NCBI GenBank assembly: GCA_947488435.1
Contig: CANKZG010000001.1
Coordinates: 1,542,308 to 1,606,307 of the forward strand
Length of the DNA stretch: 64,000 bases
Direction of reading: 5' to 3'
Origin: an uncultured Flavobacteriaceae bacterium
GTDB taxonomy: Bacteria > Bacteroidota > Bacteroidia > Flavobacteriales > Flavobacteriaceae
Below the pieces are notes generated by a model. It worked only from the letters and a program-made list of their open reading frames with translations. It was not told the DNA's origin and did not search any database. Below, in pieces: positions 18,213-28,700 of this stretch. Positions within the stretch are counted from its first letter, which is position 1; each line of letters opens with the position of its first letter. The position numbers and the translations under genes were made by a program.

Positions 18213-19736
18213 ATGAAATTTACTAAGCCCAGTTTAAGTTTTTGGCAGATTTGGAATATGAACGTTGGGTTTTTTGGAATCCAATTTAGTTTTGGATTAC
18301 AGCAGACAGCCATTAACCCCATTTTCGAATATTTAGGAGCGCATCATAATGAATTGCCGCTTTTAAATTTGGCAGGTCCGGTTACGGGATTGCTTATTCA
18401 ACCTATTATAGGAGCGATAAGTGATAAAACATGGTCGCCAAAATGGGGAGGTAGAAGAAAACCCTTCTTTTTAATTGGTGCTATTCTTGCCAGCTTATGT
18501 CTATTCGCGTTTCCACTTAGCCCCGGGCTATGGTTTGCGGTAGGTTTGCTTTGGATTTTAGATGCGGCCAATAATACAGCGATGGAACCATATCGCGCCT
18601 TTGTGGGCGATAAACTACCCGACAGTCAATTAACTTTCGGATATCAGATGCAGAGCTTATTTGTGGGAGCAGGAATAACAATTGCTAACTTTTCTTTGTT
18701 TCTCTTTCAAGATTGGTTTAGTACCCCCAGTGACATAGCAGAAACGGTTAATGCTATTCCGGAATGGGTATATTATTCTTTCTTTTTAGGTGCATTTGCT
18801 TCTATTGCAACAGTTTTGTGGTCGGTATGGAAAACACCTGAAATCCCTCCGACAGCAGAAGAGTTGGAAGAAATAAAAAGTTTTAACGATGGAAAACCAC
18901 ATCCATTAATTCAAGTACTTGGAGCTTTGGTAGCTGTTCTTTCCATACCGGTGTTGTCAGGACTTGGCCTTGGAGAGCTTTTCCCTTACTTGTATGAAAA
19001 TTACAATTTACTTGTTGTTGTAATGCTAATAATTGCTTTTATATGGCTTTTTATACTTTATAAAATAATAAAGAATAACCCCGAAAATACGGCTACTAAA
19101 AAATTTGGGGATTTGTTAATGCCATTGATGGAAGCTTCAGAAGCAATTAAAGACATGCCGAAATTTATGTGGAAACTTGCTGCTGTATACTTTTTTCAAT
19201 GGTATGCCCTTTTTGTTTATTGGCAGTTTATAGCGCCTATGATTAAATCATCATTAACGCATTTCAATGCTGATGAGGCATTAGCTCAAGTAGGTCTTAT
19301 GAATGGCACCTATAATTTTGTTACCATGCTGGTTGCGCTGGCCCTTGTGCCAATTGCAAAAAAGTATAGTTCTAAATGGGTTTATGTGATCAGTTTATTT
19401 TTGACAGGAATAGCAATGCTTTCAATGCCATTTATTAAACATGAATATTTGTTATTGGCTCCTATGGTATTATTTGGTATTGGTTGGGCAGCTATGATGG
19501 GCATACCTTATGCAATGGTGTCAAAAGTTATTCCAGAAGATAGAAGAGGTGTATATATGGGAATTGTAAACATGATGATTGTGATACCCATGTTAATCCA
19601 GACAGTTTCCTTTGGTCCGGTGATTGAGCATTTTCTTGATAATGATGCTATCAGCGCCATTCTTTTTGGCGGTGTATTCTTTATGATAGCAGGACTATTA
19701 GCACTTCGATTAAAAGTACCTGAAGAGAAAGAATAA
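18213..19736 (+). CDS. MFS transporter, SLC45/sugar-type
   Basis: Twelve-helix major facilitator of 507 residues in the inner membrane. The diagnostic loop GAISDKTWSPKWGGRRKPFFLIGAI joins TM2 and TM3 (the RxGRR motif of the SLC45/GPH-like sugar porters), and the second-half counterpart is PEDRRGVYMGIVN. Homologues in flavobacteria often sit with maltose or sucrose genes; here there are no carbohydrate genes beside it, so the substrate is open. It is alone in its unit, with a terminator at 19765-19796. Confidence 0.8.
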   Translation: MKFTKPSLSFWQIWNMNVGFFGIQFSFGLQQTAINPIFEYLGAHHNELPLLNLAGPVTGLLIQPIIGAISDKTWSPKWGGRRKPFFLIGAILASLCLFAFPLSPGLWFAVGLLWILDAANNTAMEPYRAFVGDKLPDSQLTFGYQMQSLFVGAGITIANFSLFLFQDWFSTPSDIAETVNAIPEWVYYSFFLGAFASIATVLWSVWKTPEIPPTAEELEEIKSFNDGKPHPLIQVLGALVAVLSIPVLSGLGLGELFPYLYENYNLLVVVMLIIAFIWLFILYKIIKNNPENTATKKFGDLLMPLMEASEAIKDMPKFMWKLAAVYFFQWYALFVYWQFIAPMIKSSLTHFNADEALAQVGLMNGTYNFVTMLVALALVPIAKKYSSKWVYVISLFLTGIAMLSMPFIKHEYLLLAPMVLFGIGWAAMMGIPYAMVSKVIPEDRRGVYMGIVNMMIVIPMLIQTVSFGPVIEHFLDNDAISAILFGGVFFMIAGLLALRLKVPEEKE

Positions 19737-19764
19737 TATTAATTATAGAATTAACTAGTGTTCT

Positions 19765-19796
19765 AAAAGCATTGATATAACTATCAATGCTTTTTT
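19765..19796 (+). terminator. rho-independent terminator after the MFS gene
   Basis: Perfect 13-bp stem (AAAAGCATTGATA / TATCAATGCTTTT) with loop TAAC, followed by further T residues. It separates the transporter from the malic enzyme promoter. Confidence 0.85.
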
Positions 19797-19834
19797 ATTA
19801 ACAACAACACCCATTCAAATCCCAAGAATACCTT

Positions 19835-19842
19835 TAAATTTG
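19835..19842 (+). promoter_or_regulatory. -7 box of malic enzyme gene
   Basis: TAAATTTG fits TAnnTTTG and lies 17 bases before the ATG at 19860, just after a terminator. No clear -33 element is seen. The 5' leader would be short. Confidence 0.5.
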
Positions 19843-19859
19843 TTTTAAATCTCTAGAAA

Positions 19860-22157
19860 ATGGATAAACCGAAAAAAAGGAGTGAAGCTCTTATATATCA
19901 TCAAGAACCACAGCCTGGTAAAATTAAGATTGTCCCCACAAAACCATATGCTACGCAACGGGATTTGGCGTTGGCTTATTCTCCTGGGGTTGCAGAGCCC
20001 TGTTTGGAAATAGCGGCAAACGTAGATGACGCTTATAAATATACGGCTAAGGGAAACTTGGTTGCTGTTATTACGAATGGGACAGCGGTATTAGGTTTAG
20101 GTGATATTGGTCCAGAAGCTTCAAAACCGGTAATGGAAGGGAAAAGTTTGCTGTTTAAAATTTTTGCTGATATAGATGGGGTTGATATTGAGTTGGATAC
20201 GAAAGATGTAGACAAATTTATTGAAACGGTAAAAACAATTGCGCCTACTTTTGGTGGTATAAATTTAGAGGATATTAAGGCCCCAGAAGCCTTTGAAATT
20301 GAAACACGTTTAAAGGAAGAATTGGATATTCCTGTAATGCATGATGATCAACATGGAACAGCGATAATTTCTGCTGCCGCCTTATTAAATGCATTGGAAA
20401 TAGCGAATAAAAAAATAGATGAAATCCGCATTGTTGTGAGTGGTGCAGGTGCTGCAGCTATTTCTTGTACTCGTTTGTATAAGGCCTTTGGAGCTAAGGA
20501 TGAAAATATAGTAATGTTGGATAGCAAAGGGGTAATACGGAAAGATAGAATTAATCTATCTGAAGAAAAAGCTGAGTTTGCAACAGCTAGAACTATTGAT
20601 ACTCTAGAAGAGGCTATGAAAGATGCCGATGTTTTTATAGGTCTATCAAAAGCCAATATCGTATCAGGAGACATGCTTACGACTATGGGGAACAATCCGA
20701 TTGTATTTGCTATGGCAAATCCAGATCCAGAAATCGATTATAAAATAGCCTGTGGTACACGTTCGGATTTAATTATGGCAACAGGGCGCTCAGATTATCC
20801 CAATCAGGTTAATAATGTACTTGGTTTTCCTTTTATTTTTAGAGGAGCTCTAGATGTGCGTGCCACAAAAATTAATGAGGCTATGAAAATGGCAGCGGTA
20901 AAGGCTATAGCTGCTTTAGCCAAAGAACCGGTTCCAGAACAGGTAAATATAGCTTATGGAAAAACACGTTTAACTTTTGGTAAGGACTATATTATACCAA
21001 AACCTTTCGATCCAAGATTGATCAGCGAAATTCCTCCTGCAGTAGCCAAAGCAGCTATAGATAGTGGGGTGGCAAAAGCGCCAATATCCGATTGGGAAGC
21101 TTATAAAGAACATCTGCTACAACGATTAGGGAGTGATAATAAAACGGTTCGGTTACTTCATGATAGGGCAAGAGCGGGTAGTAAAAAAATTGTTTTTGCG
21201 GAGGCCGAGCAATTAGATGTCCTAAAAGCGGCTCAAATTGTCTACGAAGAAGGTATTGCAATTCCTATTCTTTTGGGGAATAAAACGGCTATATTAGAAC
21301 TCAAAGAAGAGTTGGAGTTTGATGCTGAGGTACTAATTCTAGATCCTCAGAATAAAGATACTTTAGAAAAGCGAAACGAATATGCAACCAAATATTGGGA
21401 AAGCAGAAAAAGAAGTGGAGTAACGCTTTATGGAGCTCGAATTAATATGAAACGTCGCAATTACTTCGGGTCAATGATGGTAATGCAAGGAGATGCGGAT
21501 GGAATGATTTCTGGTTATTCAAGAGCATATCCTACGGTAGTAAAACCTGTTTTCGAAGTGTTGGGAAGAGCTGCAAACGTAAAAAAAGTATCAACGGTGA
21601 ATATTATGACCACCGATAGAGGTCCTATATTTTTAGCAGACACCTCCATAAACATAAATCCGAATGCCGAGGAATTGGCCGAAATTGCGCAAATGACAGC
21701 AAACGTTGCTTCAACATTTGGGTTTGAACCCGTTATGGCACTCTTATCCTATGCAAATTTTGGATCATCAACCCATCCTAATGCGAGTAAAGTCAGAGAA
21801 GCGGTTAAAATTTTACATGAAAAGAACCCGGAACTTATTGTTGATGGAGAAGTGCAGATAGATTTTGCATTAAATCGAGAGTTTCATCAAGATAAGTTTC
21901 CATTTTCAAAACTAGCAGGGAAAAAGGTAAACATCTTGATTTTTCCAAATTTAGAGTCCGCAAACATTACCTACAAATTGCTGAAGGAGTTAAATAAGGC
22001 AGATTCTATTGGTCCAATTATGGTTGGACTCCGCAAGGCGGTGCATATCTTACAATTGGGTGCTAGTGTAGACGAAATGGTTAATATGGCAGCAGTAGCT
22101 TCTATTGATGCACAAGAACGGGAAAAAAGAAAACTGGCTAAATTAGGTTATACCTAA
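19860..22157 (+). CDS. maeB: NADP-dependent malic enzyme with phosphotransacetylase-like domain
   Basis: Oxidative decarboxylation of malate to pyruvate. Residues 1 to about 430 form the malic enzyme domain: SPGVAEPCLEIA and the GNLVAVITNGTAVLGLGDIGPEASKPVMEGK region, metal/substrate motif MHDDQHGTAI, and Rossmann-type VVSGAGAAAI. Residues from about 435 to 765 form a phosphate acetyl/butyryltransferase-like domain (SGYSRAYPTV, FLADTSININP, ALLSYANFGSS), which in MaeB proteins is regulatory (acetyl-CoA sensing) rather than catalytic. The 765-residue size is normal for MaeB. ruvA follows after 28 bases. Confidence 0.93.
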   Translation: MDKPKKRSEALIYHQEPQPGKIKIVPTKPYATQRDLALAYSPGVAEPCLEIAANVDDAYKYTAKGNLVAVITNGTAVLGLGDIGPEASKPVMEGKSLLFKIFADIDGVDIELDTKDVDKFIETVKTIAPTFGGINLEDIKAPEAFEIETRLKEELDIPVMHDDQHGTAIISAAALLNALEIANKKIDEIRIVVSGAGAAAISCTRLYKAFGAKDENIVMLDSKGVIRKDRINLSEEKAEFATARTIDTLEEAMKDADVFIGLSKANIVSGDMLTTMGNNPIVFAMANPDPEIDYKIACGTRSDLIMATGRSDYPNQVNNVLGFPFIFRGALDVRATKINEAMKMAAVKAIAALAKEPVPEQVNIAYGKTRLTFGKDYIIPKPFDPRLISEIPPAVAKAAIDSGVAKAPISDWEAYKEHLLQRLGSDNKTVRLLHDRARAGSKKIVFAEAEQLDVLKAAQIVYEEGIAIPILLGNKTAILELKEELEFDAEVLILDPQNKDTLEKRNEYATKYWESRKRSGVTLYGARINMKRRNYFGSMMVMQGDADGMISGYSRAYPTVVKPVFEVLGRAANVKKVSTVNIMTTDRGPIFLADTSININPNAEELAEIAQMTANVASTFGFEPVMALLSYANFGSSTHPNASKVREAVKILHEKNPELIVDGEVQIDFALNREFHQDKFPFSKLAGKKVNILIFPNLESANITYKLLKELNKADSIGPIMVGLRKAVHILQLGASVDEMVNMAAVASIDAQEREKRKLAKLGYT

Positions 22158-22185
22158 ATAAAAAATCAACACTAAATAATTAAAG

Positions 22186-22767
22186 ATGATAACCCATTTA
22201 AACGGGAGATTGCTGGAGAAAAACCCAACTTACGTAGTAATAGAATGTGCTGGTATAGGCTATTTTGTAAATATATCGCTGCATACTTTTTCGCAATTAT
22301 CAGACGAAGAAAATATAAGATTATATACACATCTTCAAGTTAAAGAAGATGCACATACTTTGTTTGGTTTTGCCGAAAAATCGGAACGAGAAATTTTCAG
22401 ATTACTATTATCCGTTTCTGGGATCGGATCTAGTACGGCAAGGACGATGCTTTCTTCATTATCTCCTTTACAAATTAGAGATGCTATTGCTTCAGGTGAT
22501 GTTCCCGTAATACAGGCTATTAAAGGGATTGGAGCCAAAACGGCGCAACGGGTTATTTTAGATTTGAAAGACAAGATTATTAAAATTTACGATATTGATC
22601 AAGTTTCAACAATTTCAAACAATACAAATAAAGAAGAAGCGTTATCTGCTTTAGAGGTTCTGGGTTTTGTTCGGAAACAATCTGAGAAGGTGGTGGACAA
22701 AATTTTAAGTCAGAACGCTTCACTAAGCGCAGAGGAGATAATAAAACTGGCGCTTAAAAATTTGTAA
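22186..22767 (+). CDS. ruvA: Holliday junction DNA-binding protein RuvA
   Basis: 193 residues with an N-terminal OB domain (MITHLNGRLLEKNPTYVVIECAGIGYFV), a double helix-hairpin-helix (LLSVSGIGSSTARTMLSSL and IKGIGAKTAQRVILDLKDK), and the C-terminal domain III (EEALSALEVLGFVRKQ) that contacts RuvB. It sits between malic enzyme and sprA, an arrangement common in flavobacteria, with only 5 bases to the sprA start. Confidence 0.96.
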   Translation: MITHLNGRLLEKNPTYVVIECAGIGYFVNISLHTFSQLSDEENIRLYTHLQVKEDAHTLFGFAEKSEREIFRLLLSVSGIGSSTARTMLSSLSPLQIRDAIASGDVPVIQAIKGIGAKTAQRVILDLKDKIIKIYDIDQVSTISNNTNKEEALSALEVLGFVRKQSEKVVDKILSQNASLSAEEIIKLALKNL

Positions 22768-22772
22768 TAAGT

Positions 22773-25700
22773 TTGAAAAAAGGGGCGAGATTATTTCTTA
22801 AATCTTATACATTTAGGGTTTTATTTATTTTGAGCGGATTTTTTGGATCAATCCAAATGACTTCAGCGCAAGATAACAATGCGCAGCAAGATTCCGTTCA
22901 GACAGATTCCGTTAAAACAGGATTTGCGCTAGGAAAACTTAAATTAAAAGACCCCAATAGTATCATTTCTAAATACACCTACGATCCGCGTTTAGATAGT
23001 TATGTATATACCCAAAAAATAGGAGAATTTGATATTAATTACCCGCTTATCCTTACACCAGCAGAATATCTTGAATTGGTTCGAAAAGAAGGGATTAAAT
23101 CTTATTTTAAAGAAAAAATAGATGCCTTTACCGGTAAAAAAGAAGGAAGCGATGAGGCTCGTAAAAATTTATTGCCCAATTTTTACGTAAACAATAGTTT
23201 TTTCGAATCTATTTTTGGCGGAAATACGATAGAGGTTATACCACAGGGTTCCGTTGCAATGGATTTAGGATTGATATGGCAACGGAATGATAATCCGGCA
23301 TTGTCACCAAGAAATAGAACCAACTTATCGTTCAATTTTGATCAAAGAATTAGTTTGAGCTTACTTGGTAAGATTGGGGAGAGACTCCAAGTCACAGCGA
23401 ATTACGATACTGAAGCGACTTTTGATTTTCAAAACTTAGTAAAACTGGATTATACACCTACCGAGGATGATATTTTGCAAAAAATAGAGATCGGTAATGT
23501 GAGCATGCCACTCAATAGTTCGTTAATTACGGGAGCGCAAAGTTTATTTGGTGTAAAAACCGAATTACAATTTGGTAAAACAAAAGTTACTACCGTATTT
23601 TCTGAACAGCGTTCGCAAAACAACACTGTAGTAGCACAAGGGGGAGGAACATTAAATGATTTTTCTCTTACAGCGCTGGATTATGATGAGGATAAGCACT
23701 TTTTTTTAGCACAATTCTTTAGAGATCAGTATGACAACGCTTTACGAAATTATCCTTATTTAAATACACAAGTTAGAATAACACGTTTGGAAGTATGGGT
23801 AACCAACAGAAGTCAACAAACTTTAAACGTTAGAAATATTGTAGGTATTCAGGATTTAGGGGAAGCCGTTGAAGATCAAACCAGAATTGGAAACTTAAAC
23901 GGAGCTCCCGCAGGATTCTTTAATTTTTCCGGCGAAGCGGGAAATCTCCCAAGGAATAATGCAAACGATTTTGATCCCGACCTTATAAATAATGGAGGGG
24001 TGTTAACAAATTCTATTCGAGATATTGCTACGGTTCAAGCAGGTTTTAATATTCCTGGTTTCACAGTAAATCAAGGTTTTGATTATGCTATTTTAGAAAA
24101 TGCACGAAAATTAGAAGAAGGAAGAGATTATAAATTAAGTGATCAATTGGGGTATATTTCCTTAAACCAACGCTTAAGTAATGATGAAGTTTTAGCCGTT
24201 GCTTATCAATATACCTTCAATGGACAGGTATTTCAGGTAGGAGAATTTGCCAATGGAGGAATAGATGCTACTACCGTTGCCCCAGGTGTAGAATCCCCAA
24301 TAATTAACAACAATACACTTATTCTTAAATTACTTAAGAGTAACATTACAAATGTGCAGGATCCTATTTGGGATTTGATGATGAAAAATATTTATGCTAC
24401 CGGTGCATTTCAGTTAAGTCAGGAAGATTTTAAGCTTAATATTTTATATTCAGACCCAACACCAAGAAACTATCTTACTCCAGTTGATGACGTAGGTTTT
24501 CCAGATGGTTTGGAAGATCGAATATTATTAGATGTTTTTAATTTAGATCGCCTAAATGTATATAATGACGTGCAAAGTGGAGGAGACGGGTTCTTTGATT
24601 TTCTGCCTGGAATAACTATCGATTCTCAGTCTGGACTCATTATTTTTACGCAGGTTGAACCTTTCGGAGAATCTCTATTTGATTTATTAGGAGGTGGAAT
24701 CTACGATGTAGATAACGATGTAGGTTATAATGCGAATCAGGTACAATATGTATTTCGAAATATGTATGCCTTTACTAAGGCATCATCTTTAGAAGACGCG
24801 GAGAAAAATAGGTTTCAAATTCGTGGTCGGTATAAATCTGAGGGTAGTAGCGGAATTCCGATTGGGGCATTTAATGTTCCTAGAGGATCTGTTCGTGTAA
24901 CTGCAGGAGCAAGGCAATTACAGGAAGGAATTGATTTTACAGTGAACTATGCAGCTGGAACCGTTCAGCTTTTAGATCCAAGTTTAGAAGCTTCCAATAC
25001 TCCGATAAATATATCCGTAGAAAACAATGCTATTTTTGGTCAACAGACAAGAAGATTTACAGGAGTTAATGTAGAACACAAAATCAACGAAAATTTTGTG
25101 ATTGGAGGAACACTGTTAAATTTAAATGAGCGTCCGTTAACTCAAAAATCCAATTTTGGTGTCGAACCAGTTAACAATACGGTTTATGGATTTAATGGAA
25201 ATTTCTCCACGGAGATACCGTTTCTGACACGCTTAGTAAATAAATTACCAAATATCGATACCGATGTGCCTTCCAATCTTTCGATACGCGGAGAGATAGC
25301 GGTTTTAAAACCTAACTCGCCTAGAAATGCAGATTTTGAAGGGGAGACCACGTCTTTTGTAGATGATTTTGAAGGTGCACAAGCTTTAATAGATATTCGT
25401 TCCTCTTTGGGCTGGAGCTTGGCAAGTACTCCTTTGGAGTTTGCACCAGGGGGTCAATTGACGGGAAACTCACCCGAGGATCCTGCAAATTTAGAAAATG
25501 GTTTCGGGCGAGCTAAAGTAGCTTGGTATACCATAGATCCAATTTTCTTTACAAATCAAAGACCGGCTGCGCTAAGTGATAATGATGTATCTACCAATGC
25601 TACCCGTCGGGTTTTTATTGATGAAATATTCCCACAAATAGATATTGCGCAAGGACAAACTACAGTGCAGAACACCTTAGATATCGCTTATTACCCAAAT

Positions 25701-28700
25701 GCTAAAGGGCCCTATAACAACAATCCAAATTTTGAAGGTGAGCAGCCCCAGGATAAATGGGGAGGAATTATGCGATCTTTAAGTAGTACGAATTTTGAGC
25801 AATCCAATGTAGAATTTGTACAATTTTGGGTCTTAGATCCTTTTGTTGATGGAGATGCCACGAGTAATGGGGAGCTGGTAATTAATTTAGGTAATATTTC
25901 GGAAGATATTTTAAAGGATGGAAGGAAACAGTATGAAAATGGACTACCAGGAGTAAATAGTAATGATTTAGTAGCACCAACCTCTTGGGGAGAAGTTCCT
26001 TCAACGCAATCTTTGGTGTATGCCTTTGATGCTGATGAAGCCAATAGAACTCTTCAGGATATTGGACTAGATGGATTAGACGATGTTCGAGAATCTGCGA
26101 TATATACGAATAATACAGGTCCAGATCCTGCCTTAGATAATTACATCTACTATTTAAATCGTGAAGGAGGAATTCTGGAACGTTATTTAGATTTTAATAA
26201 TACGCAGGGCAACTCTCCGGTTAATGTTACCAATACAGATCGTGGATCTACAACACTACCAGATGTTGAAGATATAGATCGAGACCTTACTACGAATACA
26301 ATAAATAGTTATTTCGAATACCGAATTCCTATTCGCCCGGGAATCAGTATCAACGATGAATTTGTCTCAGATATCACCGAAGGTTTAACACCGAACTTGC
26401 CAAATGGAACCCAACTTAATCGACGATGGATACAGTTCAAAATTCCTTTGAGTGAATTTACAGATGCCGTAGGAGGAATAACTGATTTTAGATCCGTTAG
26501 TTTTATGCGAATGTACCTTACTGGTTTTACAGATGATGTAGTGCTACGTTTTGCTACCTTGGATTTGGTGCGCGGAGATTGGCGTACTTTTACGCGATCC
26601 TTGCAACCTGACGTTGATAATGACCCGTCTAATGATGGTACTTCTTTAGATGTAAATACAGTAAACATTGAAGAGAATAGTACAAGGCTTCCTATTCCCT
26701 ATGTATTACCTCCCGGAGTTGTTAGAGAACAACTTAATAATAACAACACCATTATTCGTCAAAACGAACAAGCACTTTCCTTAAAGGTGGAAGGGTTAGA
26801 AAGCGAGGATTCTAGAGGAGTATTTAAAAATGTAAACATTGATATCCGACAATACGAACGTATTAAAATGTTTATGCATGCCGAAGAGGTTTTGGAAAGC
26901 GATTTTATTGATGGTGAGACTCCACTTGTAGGCTTTTTAAGAATAGGAACAGATTTTGTAGATAATTTTTATCAAGTTGAAATCCCTTTACAGTTTACAC
27001 CTTTTAGTGCTACTTCTGCTGAAGATATTTGGCCGGAGGTTAATGAGATTGATTTGGCTTTAAGTGATTTAAATCGTATAAAATCTGAAGGTATCTCCAA
27101 TCAGACCTTAAATGAGATTACTTTTTATGAAATTATAGATGGGGAACTTACCGAAGTGGATGAGTTTGCTCCAAGAACCGTCGGTCAAGCTCGAATTGGA
27201 ATACGAGGAAATCCTTCTTTAGGAAGTATCCGAAGTATGATGGTAGGGATTAAGAATATAGATCGCGGTACGGCAAGAGGGGAAGTATGGTTCAATGAAC
27301 TGCGATTAGCAGGTTTAGATAATAATGGAGGATGGGCTGCAGTAGCATCGTTGGATGCGAATATTGCAGACTTTGCGAACGTCTCTGCCACCGGAAATCG
27401 AAGTACTTCTGGTTTTGGATCTATTGATCAAACACCAAATGAGCGATTGCGAGAAGATGCTATTGCCTATGATGTAGTAACCAATGTAAACGTTGGGCAA
27501 CTATTTCCTAAAAAATGGGGACTTCAAATCCCATTCAATTACGGTATTGGGGAGCAGGTGATCACCCCTGAGTTTGATCCGGTTTTTGATGATTTAAAAC
27601 TGGACGATCGTATTGCGGCTGCAGATACTCCTGCTGAAGCAGAAACAATCAAAAAACAAGCTGAAGATTATACCAAAAGAACGAGTATTAATTTAATTGG
27701 CGTTCGTAAGGATCGATCCGAAGAGGCCGATGCTAATTTTTATGACGTTGAGAATTTCACCTTCAATTACTCTTACAATGAAACTGATCATAGAGATTTT
27801 GAAGTAGCGAACCTAAGAGATCAAAATATTACTACAGGTTTTGTATATAACCATAATTTTAAACCTGCTACGGTAGCACCTTTCGCGAAAAAAGATTCTC
27901 TTTTTACCGGAAAATATTGGCAATGGCTCAAGGAATTAAATTTAAATCTGTTGCCAACGAGTATATCGGTAAACTCCAATTTTAATAGAGCGTTTAATCA
28001 GCAACGATTTAGAGATGTTTTGGAACCAGGTGTTGAAGCTTTAGATTTACCACTATTGCAGCAACGGAATTATTTATTTAGCTGGCAATATGCATTAAAT
28101 TATAGTCTAACGAAATCGTTACGTGTTAATCTTACCGCTTCCAACAACAACATTGTTCGAAATTATTTTAACGAAGCAGGAAACCCCGATTCAGGAATTA
28201 ATCAAGATCTAGATATATGGGATGGCTTTTTTGATTTCGGTGAACCCAATCGTCATTCGCAAGCGCTACAATTAAATTATGAATTGCCTTTTAGTAAGAT
28301 CCCTACCTTAGACTTTATTAATGCACAATTCACCTATACCAGTAATTTTGATTGGCAACGCGGAGGTGACGCGATACGCGAAGTAGCCGGAGAGGATATT
28401 AATACAGTACAAAATGCCAACACTTATAACCTTACGGCAGCATTAAGTATGCAACGTTTATATGATTATTTGGGTTTAAAGAAAAGAACAGGAAAAACCG
28501 TGGCTAGTAGAGTTCCGGTGCGAAGAGATAAAGCAGGAAATCCTAGTGCTACTGGAGAAAAAACACAGAAAAAAACCAGCAAATTGTTCAATACTGCTGT
28601 GGATATACTAACCATGGTAAAGCGTATTAATATCAACTATAACGAAAACAACGGAAAGGTACTGCCTGGGTACACACAGTCGGTTGGTTTTATTGGTACA